This document shows, piece after piece, positions 57,116 to 64,000 of a stretch of DNA of 64,000 bases. The translations under genes and the position numbers were made by a program. A model generated the notes under the pieces. The model was not told where the DNA came from and ran no database searches. It worked only from the letters and a program-made list of their open reading frames with translations. Source of the DNA: Vicinamibacterales bacterium (GTDB taxonomy: Bacteria > Acidobacteriota > Vicinamibacteria > Vicinamibacterales > UBA8438); contig CATQHX010000078.1 in the NCBI GenBank assembly GCA_958296065.1, positions 1 through 64,000 of the forward strand. Reading direction: 5' to 3'. Every line of letters starts with the position of its first letter. The stretch's first letter is position 1.

Positions 57116-57690
57116 GGCGCGCCTCCTCCCGCGGCCGGCACGGAGCCGCCCTCCTCGGCGACGTCCTCTATCGCCACCTCGTCCACGCCGTCCTCCTCGG
57201 CCAGCTTCACCTGCACGCTCTGGCGCGCCGCGGTCGGCACGTTCCTGCCGACGTAGTCGGCCTTGATCGGCAGTTCCCGGTGACCGCGGTCGACCATGAC
57301 GACGAGCTGAATGCTGCGGGGGCGCCCGAAGTCGATGAGCGCGTCGAGCGCCGCCCGAATCGTACGTCCGGTGTAAAGAACGTCGTCGACCAGCAGAATG
57401 CGTCGATCGTCTATCGAGAAGGGGATCTCGGTCCGCCGCAGCACCGGTTGGGGCCCGACCGCCTGCCGCATCAAGTCGTCGCGGTACAGCGTGATATCGA
57501 GAGAGCCGGTAGGCACGTCCCGTCCCGTGATCTCGAACAGGCTGCGCGCGAGCCGTTGCGCCAGAGGGACGCCCCGGCGCCGGATGCCGACCAGGGCCAC
57601 GCCGCCGACACCCCTGTTGCGTTCCACGATCTCGTGCGCAATCCGCACGAGTGCGCGGCGGATCCCTTCCGCCTCCATCACCCGAGGCAT
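57112..57690 (-). CDS. pyrR: PyrR, pyrimidine regulator / uracil phosphoribosyltransferase
   Basis: An RNA-binding regulator that senses UMP and UTP and represses pyr genes, with weak uracil phosphoribosyltransferase activity. It has 192 residues from ATG 57690. VALVGIRRRGVPLAQRLA and the PRPP loop RRILLVDDVLYTGRTIRAAL are diagnostic, as is LVVMVDRGHRELPIKADYVG. The C-terminal 30 residues are an added Glu/Gly-rich tail. A hairpin resembling a PyrR RNA target lies in its own leader, which suggests autoregulation of pyrR-pyrB-pyrC. Confidence 0.95.
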   Translation of the reverse strand: MPRVMEAEGIRRALVRIAHEIVERNRGVGGVALVGIRRRGVPLAQRLARSLFEITGRDVPTGSLDITLYRDDLMRQAVGPQPVLRRTEIPFSIDDRRILLVDDVLYTGRTIRAALDALIDFGRPRSIQLVVMVDRGHRELPIKADYVGRNVPTAARQSVQVKLAEEDGVDEVAIEDVAEEGGSVPAAGGGAP

Positions 57691-57794
57691 GGCCTGATTA
57701 CGATCCCCGGCATGACGGGACCAGCGGCTCGAAATGCCGTTTGCGGAAGACGAGAAACGTGCGGGCGCGCGGTATGAACGGTCAGCACCTCTTT

Positions 57795-57812
57795 GCGACC
57801 TCACGGGGACGC
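57795..57812 (-). promoter_or_regulatory. Candidate PyrR-binding RNA hairpin in the pyrR leader
   Basis: In the minus-strand transcript this is GCGUCC, hexaloop CCGUGA, then GGUCGC. The arms pair at five of six positions (one U/U mismatch). The loop fits the CNGNGA hexaloop closed by C-G known for PyrR sites in pyr leader RNAs of other bacteria. It would begin about 10 bases into the predicted transcript. Confidence 0.5.
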
Positions 57813-57829
57813 GCTTAAAGAGTTGGAAC

Positions 57830-57859
57830 ATCGTAGCCCGCCCCGTGCAGGGTGCGCAA
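57830..57859 (-). promoter_or_regulatory. Promoter of pyrR-pyrB-pyrC
   Basis: Minus strand TTGCGC (57859-57854) and TACGAT (57835-57830), spacer 18. It gives a leader of about 130 bases. Confidence 0.5.
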
Positions 57860-57886
57860 GACGCACGTCGGCCGGAGTGGCTCGGG

Positions 57887-57892
57887 TATACT
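57887..57892 (+). promoter_or_regulatory. Candidate -10 box of leaderless pyrK-pyrD transcript
   Basis: TATACT is followed by 6 bases and GTG 57899, so transcription would begin at or next to the start codon. No ribosome site lies between. Confidence 0.45.
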
Positions 57893-57898
57893 CGGCCC

Positions 57899-58717
57899 GT
57901 GGCCGGTCCGGTCGACGTCGACGCCCGCATCGCGGCAAACCACCGTCTTTCCGACGCCTACAACATCCTCGAGCTGGACGCTCCGGAGATTGCCCTCCGG
58001 ACCCGGCCGGGACAGTTCGTGATGGTAAAGCGAGCCCTCGGACGCGAGCCTCTGCTCCGCCGTCCGTTTTCGGTCTTCGAGGTCCTGCGCGACGCCGATG
58101 GCGCCCCGACCGGCCTGTCGCTGCTCAGCAAGCAGGTGGGCTCGGTCACCCGCGACCTCTTCAGGGCTCAACCGGGAGAACGGCTCCGCTGTCTGGGGCC
58201 GCTCGGCGTACCGTTCTCGGTCGTGGATCCGCCGACCCGCGCCTGGATGGTGGCCGGCGGCGTCGGGTTGGCCCCGTTCGCCACGCTGGCCGAGGCGCTC
58301 CATGCGCGCGGTGTGGACACCACGCTGTTCTACGGAGGACGATCGAGCAACGACCTGTATCGAATCCCGTTCTTCGAGCGCCTCGGGGTTCGAGTCGTGC
58401 TGACCACCGAAGACGGGACGCGGGGCGAATCGGGACGGGTGACGGCGCCGCTGGCGCGGGAGCTGGCCTCCGCGGCCGGCCAGCCGCTGATGCTGTACGC
58501 GTGCGGTCCGACCCCCATGATGCGTGCCGTGGCGGAGCTGTCCGCGCGCGCGGGTCAACCGGTCCAGGTCTCCCTGGAGCCGGTCATGGGCTGCGGACTC
58601 GGCGGTTGCTACAGTTGCGTGGTGCGGGTCCTCGACGGCAGCGCCCGGTTCGTCCGGAGCTGCCTCGAAGGACCGGTTTTCGAGGGAAACCGCGTCTCGT
58701 GGGCCGACCTGACCTGA
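57899..58717 (+). CDS. pyrK: Dihydroorotate dehydrogenase electron transfer subunit
   Basis: FAD and [2Fe-2S] subunit that links type 1B dihydroorotate dehydrogenase to NAD. It has 272 residues from GTG 57899. A flavin-binding barrel (PGQFVMVKRA, LLRRPFSVFE), a NAD-binding lobe (MVAGGVGLAPFATLAEAL), and a C-terminal cluster motif with four Cys in MGCGLGGCYSC and VRSCLEGPVF are present. Its stop overlaps the pyrD start by 19 bases. The operon faces away from pyrR. Confidence 0.93.
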   Translation: MAGPVDVDARIAANHRLSDAYNILELDAPEIALRTRPGQFVMVKRALGREPLLRRPFSVFEVLRDADGAPTGLSLLSKQVGSVTRDLFRAQPGERLRCLGPLGVPFSVVDPPTRAWMVAGGVGLAPFATLAEALHARGVDTTLFYGGRSSNDLYRIPFFERLGVRVVLTTEDGTRGESGRVTAPLARELASAAGQPLMLYACGPTPMMRAVAELSARAGQPVQVSLEPVMGCGLGGCYSCVVRVLDGSARFVRSCLEGPVFEGNRVSWADLT

Positions 58718-59646
58718 GCGTCGAGATCGCCGGCCTGCGATTGGCCAATCCGCTCATTGCCGCCAGCGGCTGCTTCGGCTACGGCATCGAGTACGCCGAT
58801 CTGGTCGACCTGTCGGAGCTCGGCGCCATCGCGGTCAAGGGACTCTTCCTCGAGGCCCGCGATGGACATGCCCCGCCGCGTATCGTGGAGACGCCGAGCG
58901 GCATGCTCAACGCAATCGGGCTGCAGGGCATCGGCGTGCGGGCCTTCGTGGCAGAGAAGCTGCCCGACCTTCGGACCCGCCGCGCCGTCGTGGTCGTCAA
59001 CATCTGCGGCTCGACGGTCGAGGAATACGCCGAGATCGCCCGGATTCTCTCCGACGCGGACGGCGTAGCCGCCATCGAGATCAACATCTCGTGCCCCAAC
59101 ATAGACGAGGGGGGCCATACGTTCGGCTGCAGCCTGACCGGCGTGCGCGACGTCGTTCAGGCGGTACGGGCGGCCACGACGCTGCCGATCTTTCCCAAGC
59201 TGACGCCGAACGTCACCGACGTCGCCGCGACCGCGGTCGCCGCCGAGGACGCCGGCGCCGATGCCGTGTCGCTGGTCAACACGTTTCTCGCGATGGCCAT
59301 CGACGTGGAGACGCGGCGCCCGCGGCTGTCCAACGTCGTGGGCGGCCTCAGCGGCCCGGCCATCCGTCCCATCGCCGTTCGCATGGTGTACGAATGCAGC
59401 AACGCGGTGCGCATTCCGATCATCGGAATGGGAGGCATCGCATCCGCACGCGATGCGCTGGAGTTCCTGATCGCAGGCGCCAGCGCCGTGCAGGTAGGGA
59501 CCGCCAACTTCGAGGACCCGGGCATCTGGCCGAAGCTGCGGGAGGGCTTGACCGACTACCTGGAACGCCACGGGCACGCCGCCGTCGGCGACATCGTCGG
59601 AACGGTCGATCTGTCGGCGCGAGAGAATGCGTGGGTCAGCTCATAG
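58699..59646 (+). CDS. pyrD: Dihydroorotate dehydrogenase, type 1B
   Basis: Oxidises dihydroorotate to orotate with FMN, passing electrons to PyrK. It has 315 residues from GTG 58699. The catalytic base is Cys132 in IEINISCPNI, as in family 1B enzymes; Lys47 (IAVKGLF) and the phosphate loop IIGMGGIASARDALEFL complete the FMN site. A GTG start inside pyrK implies coupling. Confidence 0.95.
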   Translation: MGRPDLSVEIAGLRLANPLIAASGCFGYGIEYADLVDLSELGAIAVKGLFLEARDGHAPPRIVETPSGMLNAIGLQGIGVRAFVAEKLPDLRTRRAVVVVNICGSTVEEYAEIARILSDADGVAAIEINISCPNIDEGGHTFGCSLTGVRDVVQAVRAATTLPIFPKLTPNVTDVAATAVAAEDAGADAVSLVNTFLAMAIDVETRRPRLSNVVGGLSGPAIRPIAVRMVYECSNAVRIPIIGMGGIASARDALEFLIAGASAVQVGTANFEDPGIWPKLREGLTDYLERHGHAAVGDIVGTVDLSARENAWVSS

Positions 59647-59658
59647 CGCATAGGCACG

Positions 59659-59922
59659 ATGATCAAGCTGACGCTCTACACACGGCCGGGCTGCCACCTG
59701 TGCGACACGCTGAAAGGGGTCGTCGACGACGTCGCGCGGCAGGAGCGGATCACGCTCCGCGAGATCGACATCTCCGGCGACGTCGGACTCGAGCACCGCT
59801 TCGGAGCCGAGATCCCGGTGCTGGTTAGCGGAGAGCAGGTGGTCGCGCGGGTCAGGACGAACCGCGCCGCCCTCCTGGAATCCCTGCGGCAGGTGAAGGA
59901 GCGGACGAGGACTCACGAGTAA
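59659..59922 (+). CDS. Glutaredoxin-like (DUF836) protein
   Basis: An 87-residue thioredoxin-fold protein with the redox pair Cys12 and Cys15 in YTRPGCHLCDTLKG and the cis-proline region EIPVLVSGEQVV. Proteins of this group are often called glutaredoxin family or DUF836; the partner is unknown. It starts 13 bases after pyrD and is probably cotranscribed with it. Confidence 0.85.
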   Translation: MIKLTLYTRPGCHLCDTLKGVVDDVARQERITLREIDISGDVGLEHRFGAEIPVLVSGEQVVARVRTNRAALLESLRQVKERTRTHE

Positions 59923-59939
59923 AGGCTCGCCGTGAGGAT

Positions 59940-59969
59940 GGGGGCGCGTGGATTCGCCCACGCGCCCCC
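59940..59969. terminator. Bidirectional hairpin between convergent genes
   Basis: GGGGGCGCGTGG (59940-59951) pairs perfectly with CCACGCGCCCCC (59958-59969) across a 6-base loop. It lies between the glutaredoxin-like gene and the Pal-like gene, which converge. There is no T-run on either side. Confidence 0.55.
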
Positions 59970-60001
59970 CAGCCGACTTGACGAGGCTCGGCCCGCGGTG
60001 C

Positions 60002-60571
60002 CTACTTCTCGACGACTACGAAGTGCCCGCGCCGGTTCCGCGACCAGCAGCCTTCGTGATCCTCCACGCAGAAGGGCGATTCCTCACCACGGCTCACCGT
60101 GATGATGCGACTGGCGTCGATCCCCAGCGAGACCAGGTAGTCGCGGACCGCGGCAGCCCGCGAATCGCCGAGCGCCAGGTTGTACTCGTTGGTGCCCCGC
60201 TCGTCGCAGTGCCCTTCCACGCGCACCCGCGTTGACGTCCAGCGACGCATCCACACGGCGTTCTGCTGAAGGGTACTCTGGCCTTCCGGCAGCAACTCCG
60301 CCTCGTCGTAGTTGAAGAACACCGGCAGCAAAGGCGCGGTTGCATTCAACTCGTCCAGCGTCATTTGCATGAACAGCTCTTCCTCGGTCGGAGGAGGAGG
60401 AGGCGGCGGAGGAGGCGGCGGTGGAGGCGGTGGTGGAGGCGGCGGTGGCTCCGGTGCCGGCGGAGGCGGCGGAGGCGGTTCAGGCGGTGGGTTACCGCCG
60501 CAAGCCACGACCCCAAGAGCCATGACCGCAGCCAGGAAAAGGACAAAGAGGCGTCGCCACGCTGGTTTCAT
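60002..60571 (-). CDS. pal: Pal-like OmpA-domain lipoprotein with polyproline linker
   Basis: Peptidoglycan-associated lipoprotein of 189 residues from ATG 60571, which has GGAG 10 bases upstream. The lipobox is VVACG (Cys near 24). A linker of about 34 residues is almost pure proline with a few Glu and Ala. The C-terminal OmpA domain has FNYDEAELLPEGQSTL, RVEGHCDERGTNEYNLALG and SRAAAVRDYLVSLGIDASRI, the Pal signature. It ties the outer membrane to peptidoglycan. No tol genes are nearby. It lies 110 bases after the zinc-ribbon gene on the same strand. Confidence 0.9.
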   Translation of the reverse strand: MKPAWRRLFVLFLAAVMALGVVACGGNPPPEPPPPPPPAPEPPPPPPPPPPPPPPPPPPPPTEEELFMQMTLDELNATAPLLPVFFNYDEAELLPEGQSTLQQNAVWMRRWTSTRVRVEGHCDERGTNEYNLALGDSRAAAVRDYLVSLGIDASRIITVSRGEESPFCVEDHEGCWSRNRRGHFVVVEK

Positions 60572-60681
60572 AATGCGGCTCTCCACATTTAAGCAGTACT
60601 CAGCTCGGGCGCGTCGTTCGGACGGCCACGATTGCATCGGCCATGTCAGAGGCCGAGCTTACAGATTCTGGTCAAACCCTG

Positions 60682-60891
60682 TCAATGGAAAGGTTTAGCC
60701 TCCTCTTCATCGTCGTCCTGCAACCAGGCGGCCCGATCTTCCGGCAAGTCGGGGGCAAGATCGAGCACAACAGGTGCAAGGCCGGCGACCACGAGGTTGG
60801 ATCCGCATGCCGGGCAGCTCAACTCGTCGCCGCGCTCGACATCGAACTCGTCGACATCGATCTCGTCATTGCACGCCGGACAATAGGCCAT
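60682..60891 (-). CDS. LysW-like zinc-ribbon protein
   Basis: A 69-residue protein. Two CPxC pairs (Cys4, Cys7, Cys26, Cys29 in AYCPACND and LSCPACGS) frame the sequence DEIDVDEFDVERGDEL, which closely follows the pattern of LysW, the amino-group carrier protein of lysine and arginine synthesis. LysW normally ends in EDWGE with a C-terminal Glu that carries the substrate. Here the end is DDDEEEAKPFH, so carrier function is doubtful. No LysX, LysZ or LysY homologue is in the window. A strong promoter lies just upstream. It could be a zinc-binding regulatory or structural protein. Confidence 0.7.
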   Translation of the reverse strand: MAYCPACNDEIDVDEFDVERGDELSCPACGSNLVVAGLAPVVLDLAPDLPEDRAAWLQDDDEEEAKPFH

Positions 60892-60907
60892 GACCGATAT
60901 TCGCCGG

Positions 60908-60936
60908 ATTATAGCGATAGCGGTGGCACGCCGCAA
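60908..60936 (-). promoter_or_regulatory. Promoter of zinc-ribbon and Pal-like genes
   Basis: Minus strand TTGCGG (60936-60931) and TATAAT (60913-60908), spacer 17. The leader would be about 10 bases. Confidence 0.6.
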
Positions 60937-60996
60937 TGGTCCGATATTCCGTCGCGCGCTCTGTCCGCGGGCAGCCACCAACCGATAGATCCAGGG

Positions 60997-61716
60997 ATGG
61001 CCGCATCCGCCACGGCGCCGAAGACGGTTGTGGTAGCCGACGACACCGCTGACATCCGCGACCGCTTCGCGGCGGCGCTCGAGGACGCGGGCCACACGAC
61101 GATCGGCGTCGGAAGCGCCGCGGAGCTGATCGCGTTTCTCCGTGAGCAGCCGAAGACGATCGATCTGCTCGTACTGAACCTGCGGCTCGTACCGCCTCCG
61201 GCGGTCGACCTGATCCGGGCCATCCGCGAGTGCGGCGCCTGCCGGCTGCCCATTCTGGTGATGAGCGGTTCCATCTCGAACGCGCAGGAAATTCGGCAAC
61301 TCGCCGGTCTGGGCGTCGCCGGGTACGTCAACGAGCACAGCGGAGCGGCACACATCGTTCCCCTGCTGGCCCCGCACCTCTTCCCCGACAGCTTCGACCG
61401 ACGGCTGAGCCCCCGGGTGGCACTCGGCATTCCGGTCGCCTGCCGATTCGACGGTACAATTGTCGCCGCGCGCATCTTCGATCTCGGCAAAGGGGGTCTG
61501 GGCATCTGGACGACGAACCCGCTCCCGCCCGGAACGGCGGTAGACGTGAGATTCCGACTGCCGGCGACGCAGCGCGACATCGAGGTGCGCTCCCGCGTGG
61601 TCTGGAGCGACCGGCGCCGGGGCATGGGTCTGCGCTTCGAACGGGTAGACTCCGCGGATCAGGCGACCATAGACGACTTCGTCGACCGGAACGCCTCGGG
61701 GAACGAGGCGCGCTAG
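60997..61716 (+). CDS. Pseudo-receiver / PilZ domain protein
   Basis: A 239-residue cytosolic protein. Residues about 9-125 fold like a response-regulator receiver: the acidic pair Asp15-Asp16 is present, but the phosphoacceptor position is Asn61 (LLVLNLRL) and the usual Lys near residue 111 is replaced (GYVNEHSG), so phosphorylation is not expected. Residues about 134-235 are a PilZ domain with the c-di-GMP pattern Arg136-x3-Arg140 and DLGKGG at 162-167, where the usual Ser of DxSxxG is Gly. Binding of c-di-GMP is therefore possible but uncertain. It is divergent from the zinc-ribbon gene. Its TAG stop starts a palindromic repeat. Confidence 0.82.
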   Translation: MAASATAPKTVVVADDTADIRDRFAAALEDAGHTTIGVGSAAELIAFLREQPKTIDLLVLNLRLVPPPAVDLIRAIRECGACRLPILVMSGSISNAQEIRQLAGLGVAGYVNEHSGAAHIVPLLAPHLFPDSFDRRLSPRVALGIPVACRFDGTIVAARIFDLGKGGLGIWTTNPLPPGTAVDVRFRLPATQRDIEVRSRVVWSDRRRGMGLRFERVDSADQATIDDFVDRNASGNEAR

Positions 61717-61746
61717 GAGTCCGCGCCGTAGAACGGCGTAGACTTC
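61714..61746. repeat. Dispersed palindromic repeat at PilZ gene 3' end
   Basis: Begins with the TAG stop, TAGGAGTCCGCGCCGTAGAA, then CGGCGTAGACTTC. It matches the pyrE-end copy at 51974 in AGGAGTCCGCGCCG and the right end of the 52852 copy. Confidence 0.5.
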
Positions 61747-61823
61747 TGGTCGGGCCCGGTTGGGCGGCAAGTGGAACCGCAGGCGACGATTGTCGGGCCA
61801 GGAGCGGTTCCCATGGTCGACGG

Positions 61824-61853
61824 TTGACACTTTTTCGACCTCCTGATTACCAT
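61824..61853 (+). promoter_or_regulatory. Promoter of the ABC exporter operon
   Basis: TTGACA at 61824-61829 and TACCAT at 61848-61853, spacer 18, followed by seven T. The leader before GTG 61955 is about 95 bases. Confidence 0.45.
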
Positions 61854-61954
61854 TTTTTTGTCGATGAACCGTTGAGATCCATCTGACCGCGTTACGGCTA
61901 CCACAAGCGCCCGGGGACATCCCTCCCGGGGAGCCCGACTCAGGAGTTGCAGCA

Positions 61955-62983
61955 GTGATTGAAGTGCAGCATGTCACGAAGCGGTACGGCCCGGTGGCTG
62001 CTGTCAGCGACGTGAGCTTCCGGGTGGAAGCGGGGCAGATCCTCGGCTTCCTCGGCCCCAACGGCGCCGGGAAAACGACCACGATGCGCGTGCTGACCGG
62101 CTACCTGCCGCCGACCGAGGGCACGGCCACGGTCGCGGGGTTCGACGTGCTCAAGGATCCGATCGAAGTCAAGCGGCGCACCGGCTATCTGCCGGAAACG
62201 CCGCCGCTCTATCCCGACATGACGGTCCGGGAGTACCTGACCTTCGTCGCCCGCATCAACGGCCTCTCGGCGGCGGAGCGCGGCAACCGCCTCGACCAGG
62301 TCATGGAGCGCACCAGCGTCGGCGACGTGGCCGACCGCCACTGCGGCAAGCTCTCCAAGGGCTACCGCCAGCGTGTGGGTCTGGCCCAGGCGATCCTGCA
62401 CAACCCGGACGTGCTGATTCTGGACGAGCCGACCGCGGGTCTCGATCCGAAGCAGATCATCGAGACCCGCGAGCTGATCAAGGAGCTGGCGGGCGATCAC
62501 ACCATCATCCTGAGCACGCACATCCTGCCGGAGGTGGCCCAGACGTGCGAGCGGGTGGTGATCATCAACAAGGGCCGCGTCGTCGCCGAGGACTCGCCGG
62601 ACAACCTGACGGGACGTCTCCACGGGGCGGTCACCGTGCAGTTGCAGGTCGACACGGGAGGCGCCGATCCGACCGCCGCGCTGCATGCGGTTCCCGGGGT
62701 CGCCGCTGTCAGCGTGGGCGAGCCCGGCGACGAAGGTCGCACCATCGAGATCCAGAGTGCCCAGGACGTGGACATCCGACGGGATCTGGCGAACGCGGTA
62801 GTCTCCAATGGCTGGGGCCTGCTGGAAATGCGCCGGGCGCGGCTGAGTCTGGAAGAGATCTTCCTGCAGTTGACGACCGCGGAAGAACCGGCCGGGGACG
62901 GAGAGAACGCCGCGGACGAAGAGAACGCCGCGGACGAAGACCTCGACGAACCGGCCGCGGCAACGGAGAGCGCCGATGAATAA
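61955..62983 (+). CDS. ABC transporter ATP-binding protein (GldA-like)
   Basis: A 342-residue ATPase. Walker A GPNGAGKTT at 34-42, signature LSKGYRQRVGLAQ, Walker B VLILDEPTAGLDP and the switch His in ILSTHILPEV are intact. A C-terminal domain of about 90 residues follows, then an acidic tail with a direct repeat (ENAADE twice). It is of the GldA/CcmA type that pairs with six-helix permeases. The GTG start has CAGGAG 9 bases upstream. Its end overlaps the permease start by 8 bases. Confidence 0.92.
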   Translation: MIEVQHVTKRYGPVAAVSDVSFRVEAGQILGFLGPNGAGKTTTMRVLTGYLPPTEGTATVAGFDVLKDPIEVKRRTGYLPETPPLYPDMTVREYLTFVARINGLSAAERGNRLDQVMERTSVGDVADRHCGKLSKGYRQRVGLAQAILHNPDVLILDEPTAGLDPKQIIETRELIKELAGDHTIILSTHILPEVAQTCERVVIINKGRVVAEDSPDNLTGRLHGAVTVQLQVDTGGADPTAALHAVPGVAAVSVGEPGDEGRTIEIQSAQDVDIRRDLANAVVSNGWGLLEMRRARLSLEEIFLQLTTAEEPAGDGENAADEENAADEDLDEPAAATESADE

Positions 62984-63746
62984 CATCCTCGCGATCGCCC
63001 ACCGGGAGTTGCGCTCCTACTTCGTCTCGCCGATCGCCTACGTCGTGGTCGGCCTGTTCGCACTGCTCTACGGCTACTTCTACATCGCCAGTCTCGCCTT
63101 CATGGTGCAGTTCAGCGCGCAGGCCGGCATGTTCGGCGGCGGACCGCAGACCGTCAACGTCAACGAGTTCATGATCCGGCCGCTCCTGTCGAACACCGCG
63201 ATCATCCTGCTGTTCATCCTGCCGTTCCTCACCGCGCGCGCCTACGCCGAGGAGAAGCGCTCGGGCACCATCGAGCTGCTGCTGACGTCGCCGCTCAGCG
63301 ACCTGGAGATCATTCTCGGCAAGTTCCTCGGGGCGCTCGCCCTCTTCCTGCTGATGCTGGCGGTGACCGCCGTACACATGGGCATTCTGTTCTGGTACGG
63401 CGATCCGGAGCTCGGCTCGATCCTGACCGGGTACCTCGGGCTGGCGCTGATGGGCGGCTCCTTCATCGCCCTCGGTTTGCTGGTGTCGAGCGCCACGCGC
63501 AACCAGGTGGTGGCGGGCGTCGGCACGTTCTCGCTGCTGTTGCTGTTCTGGGTACTGAGCTGGATGTCCGACTCCGCCGGACCGACGGCGGGGGCGATCC
63601 TCTCGTACCTGTCGATCCTGGAGCACTTCGACGACTTCTCGAAGGGGGTCGTCGACACCGCACACGTGGCCTATTACCTCAGCTTCATCGCCTTCGGCCT
63701 GTTCCTGACGGCCAAGTCGGTCGACAGCGAAAGGTGGCGGGGGTAG
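62976..63746 (+). CDS. ABC transporter permease (GldF-like)
   Basis: A 256-residue ABC-2 type permease with six hydrophobic helices. AHRELRSYFVSPIAYVVVGL at the N-terminus, the coupling segment ARAYAEEKRSGTIELLLTSP, and the ISDLEIILGKFL-like segment LSDLEIILGKFLG that follows are typical of the GldF/NosY group. It partners with the upstream ATPase and the downstream GldG-like protein. Confidence 0.9.
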   Translation: MNNILAIAHRELRSYFVSPIAYVVVGLFALLYGYFYIASLAFMVQFSAQAGMFGGGPQTVNVNEFMIRPLLSNTAIILLFILPFLTARAYAEEKRSGTIELLLTSPLSDLEIILGKFLGALALFLLMLAVTAVHMGILFWYGDPELGSILTGYLGLALMGGSFIALGLLVSSATRNQVVAGVGTFSLLLLFWVLSWMSDSAGPTAGAILSYLSILEHFDDFSKGVVDTAHVAYYLSFIAFGLFLTAKSVDSERWRG

Positions 63747-63748
63747 GA

Positions 63749-64000
63749 ATGACGAACAGGGTCTTGCAGGGGCTCGGATGGACCGGGGTCGCGGTGGTGT
63801 TCGCGGCGCTCCTGATCCGCTTCACGCTCCCGGATCAGCAGGAGCTCTGGTGGTGGCTGGCCGTCGCCGGCCTGGCGATGGTCGCCGCGCACACGTTGTA
63901 CCAGTGGCGCGACATCCTCGCCTTCTTCAGCCGGCGGCAAGCACGCGAGGGCGTGATGGCAACGTCCGGGGTGGTGCTGGCGCTCGGCATCCTCGTTGCC
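63749..64000 (+). CDS. GldG-like ABC-associated protein, cut by window end
   Basis: The first 84 codons of a gene that starts 2 bases after the permease stop. Two hydrophobic segments (about residues 9-24 and 34-50) with WWWLAVAGLAMV and a YQWRDILAFFSRRQAREG loop, then the start of a third, are seen. In this gene order the expected product is a GldG or DUF4350/Gldg-type extracytoplasmic subunit with a large auxiliary domain, but only the N-terminus can be seen. Confidence 0.6.
   Translation, partial: MTNRVLQGLGWTGVAVVFAALLIRFTLPDQQELWWWLAVAGLAMVAAHTLYQWRDILAFFSRRQAREGVMATSGVVLALGILVA

Noticed and set aside
60380..60480. GGAGGCGGC trinucleotide repeats considered as a separate repeat element
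   Set aside because: They are the coding sequence of the polyproline linker on the minus strand.

Overview
The window reads as a chromosomal piece of a high-GC Gram-negative bacterium, most likely an Acidobacteriota of the Vicinamibacteria type. The assignment is an inference from content. It has two secreted von Willebrand A proteins of the kind expanded in Acidobacteria and two Oar-like TonB-dependent receptors with an N-terminal carboxypeptidase-regulatory domain. It also has a CRTAC1-type FG-GAP protein beside a TPR lipoprotein, a heme-c/copper-monooxygenase/TPR fusion, Gram-negative envelope genes (uppS-cdsA-dxr-rseP, a Pal-like OmpA lipoprotein, core-type glycosyltransferases) and C5-pathway heme genes. 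I saw no rRNA, tRNA, CRISPR array, phage or IS transposase.

Layout. 1-5.7 kb: rhomboid protease, small cupin, a fused E1 alpha/beta 2-oxoacid dehydrogenase, a membrane-anchored beta-propeller protein and an EamA transporter. 5.7-8.2 kb: the F0 sector of ATP synthase only (atpZ, atpI, a, c, b). 8.5-17.9 kb, opposite strand: nuoA-C-D-H-J-K-L-M-N, with no gene for any iron-sulfur or flavin subunit (B, E, F, G, I). 18.2-28.6 kb: two VWA proteins, then hemX-like, hemA, hemC, hemD and hemB packed with 4-base overlaps, then the CRTAC1 and TPR lipoproteins. 28.9-37.4 kb: two paralogous TonB-dependent receptors with matching 3' ends, separated by a DUF234-type ATPase on the other strand. 37.6-46.9 kb: Uma2 nuclease-like protein, the copper monooxygenase/TPR fusion, a cytochrome c, a methyltransferase, hemL, ispG, a Cof-type phosphatase and a MATE pump. 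47-52.6 kb, minus strand: rseP, dxr, cdsA, uppS, truA, pyrE. 52.9-59.9 kb: two glycosyltransferases, then pyrR-pyrB-pyrC facing away from pyrK-pyrD, and a glutaredoxin-like protein. 60-64 kb: Pal-like lipoprotein, a LysW-like zinc ribbon, a degenerate receiver-PilZ protein, and an ABC exporter (GldA/GldF/GldG type) cut by the window end.

The genes cover respiration (complex I membrane arm, proton-coupled F0), heme supply (hemABCD and hemL), isoprenoid and envelope lipid synthesis (ispG, dxr, uppS, cdsA) and pyrimidine synthesis (pyrBCDEKR).

Four features stand out. (1) TANNNT boxes lie 6-11 bases upstream of several first-gene start codons, which suggests frequent leaderless transcription. 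(2) A family of short palindromic repeats sits at gene ends between 40 and 62 kb. (3) A hairpin resembling a PyrR RNA-binding loop lies in the pyrR leader. (4) One protein joins a c-type heme, both copper sites of a PHM-like monooxygenase and TPRs.
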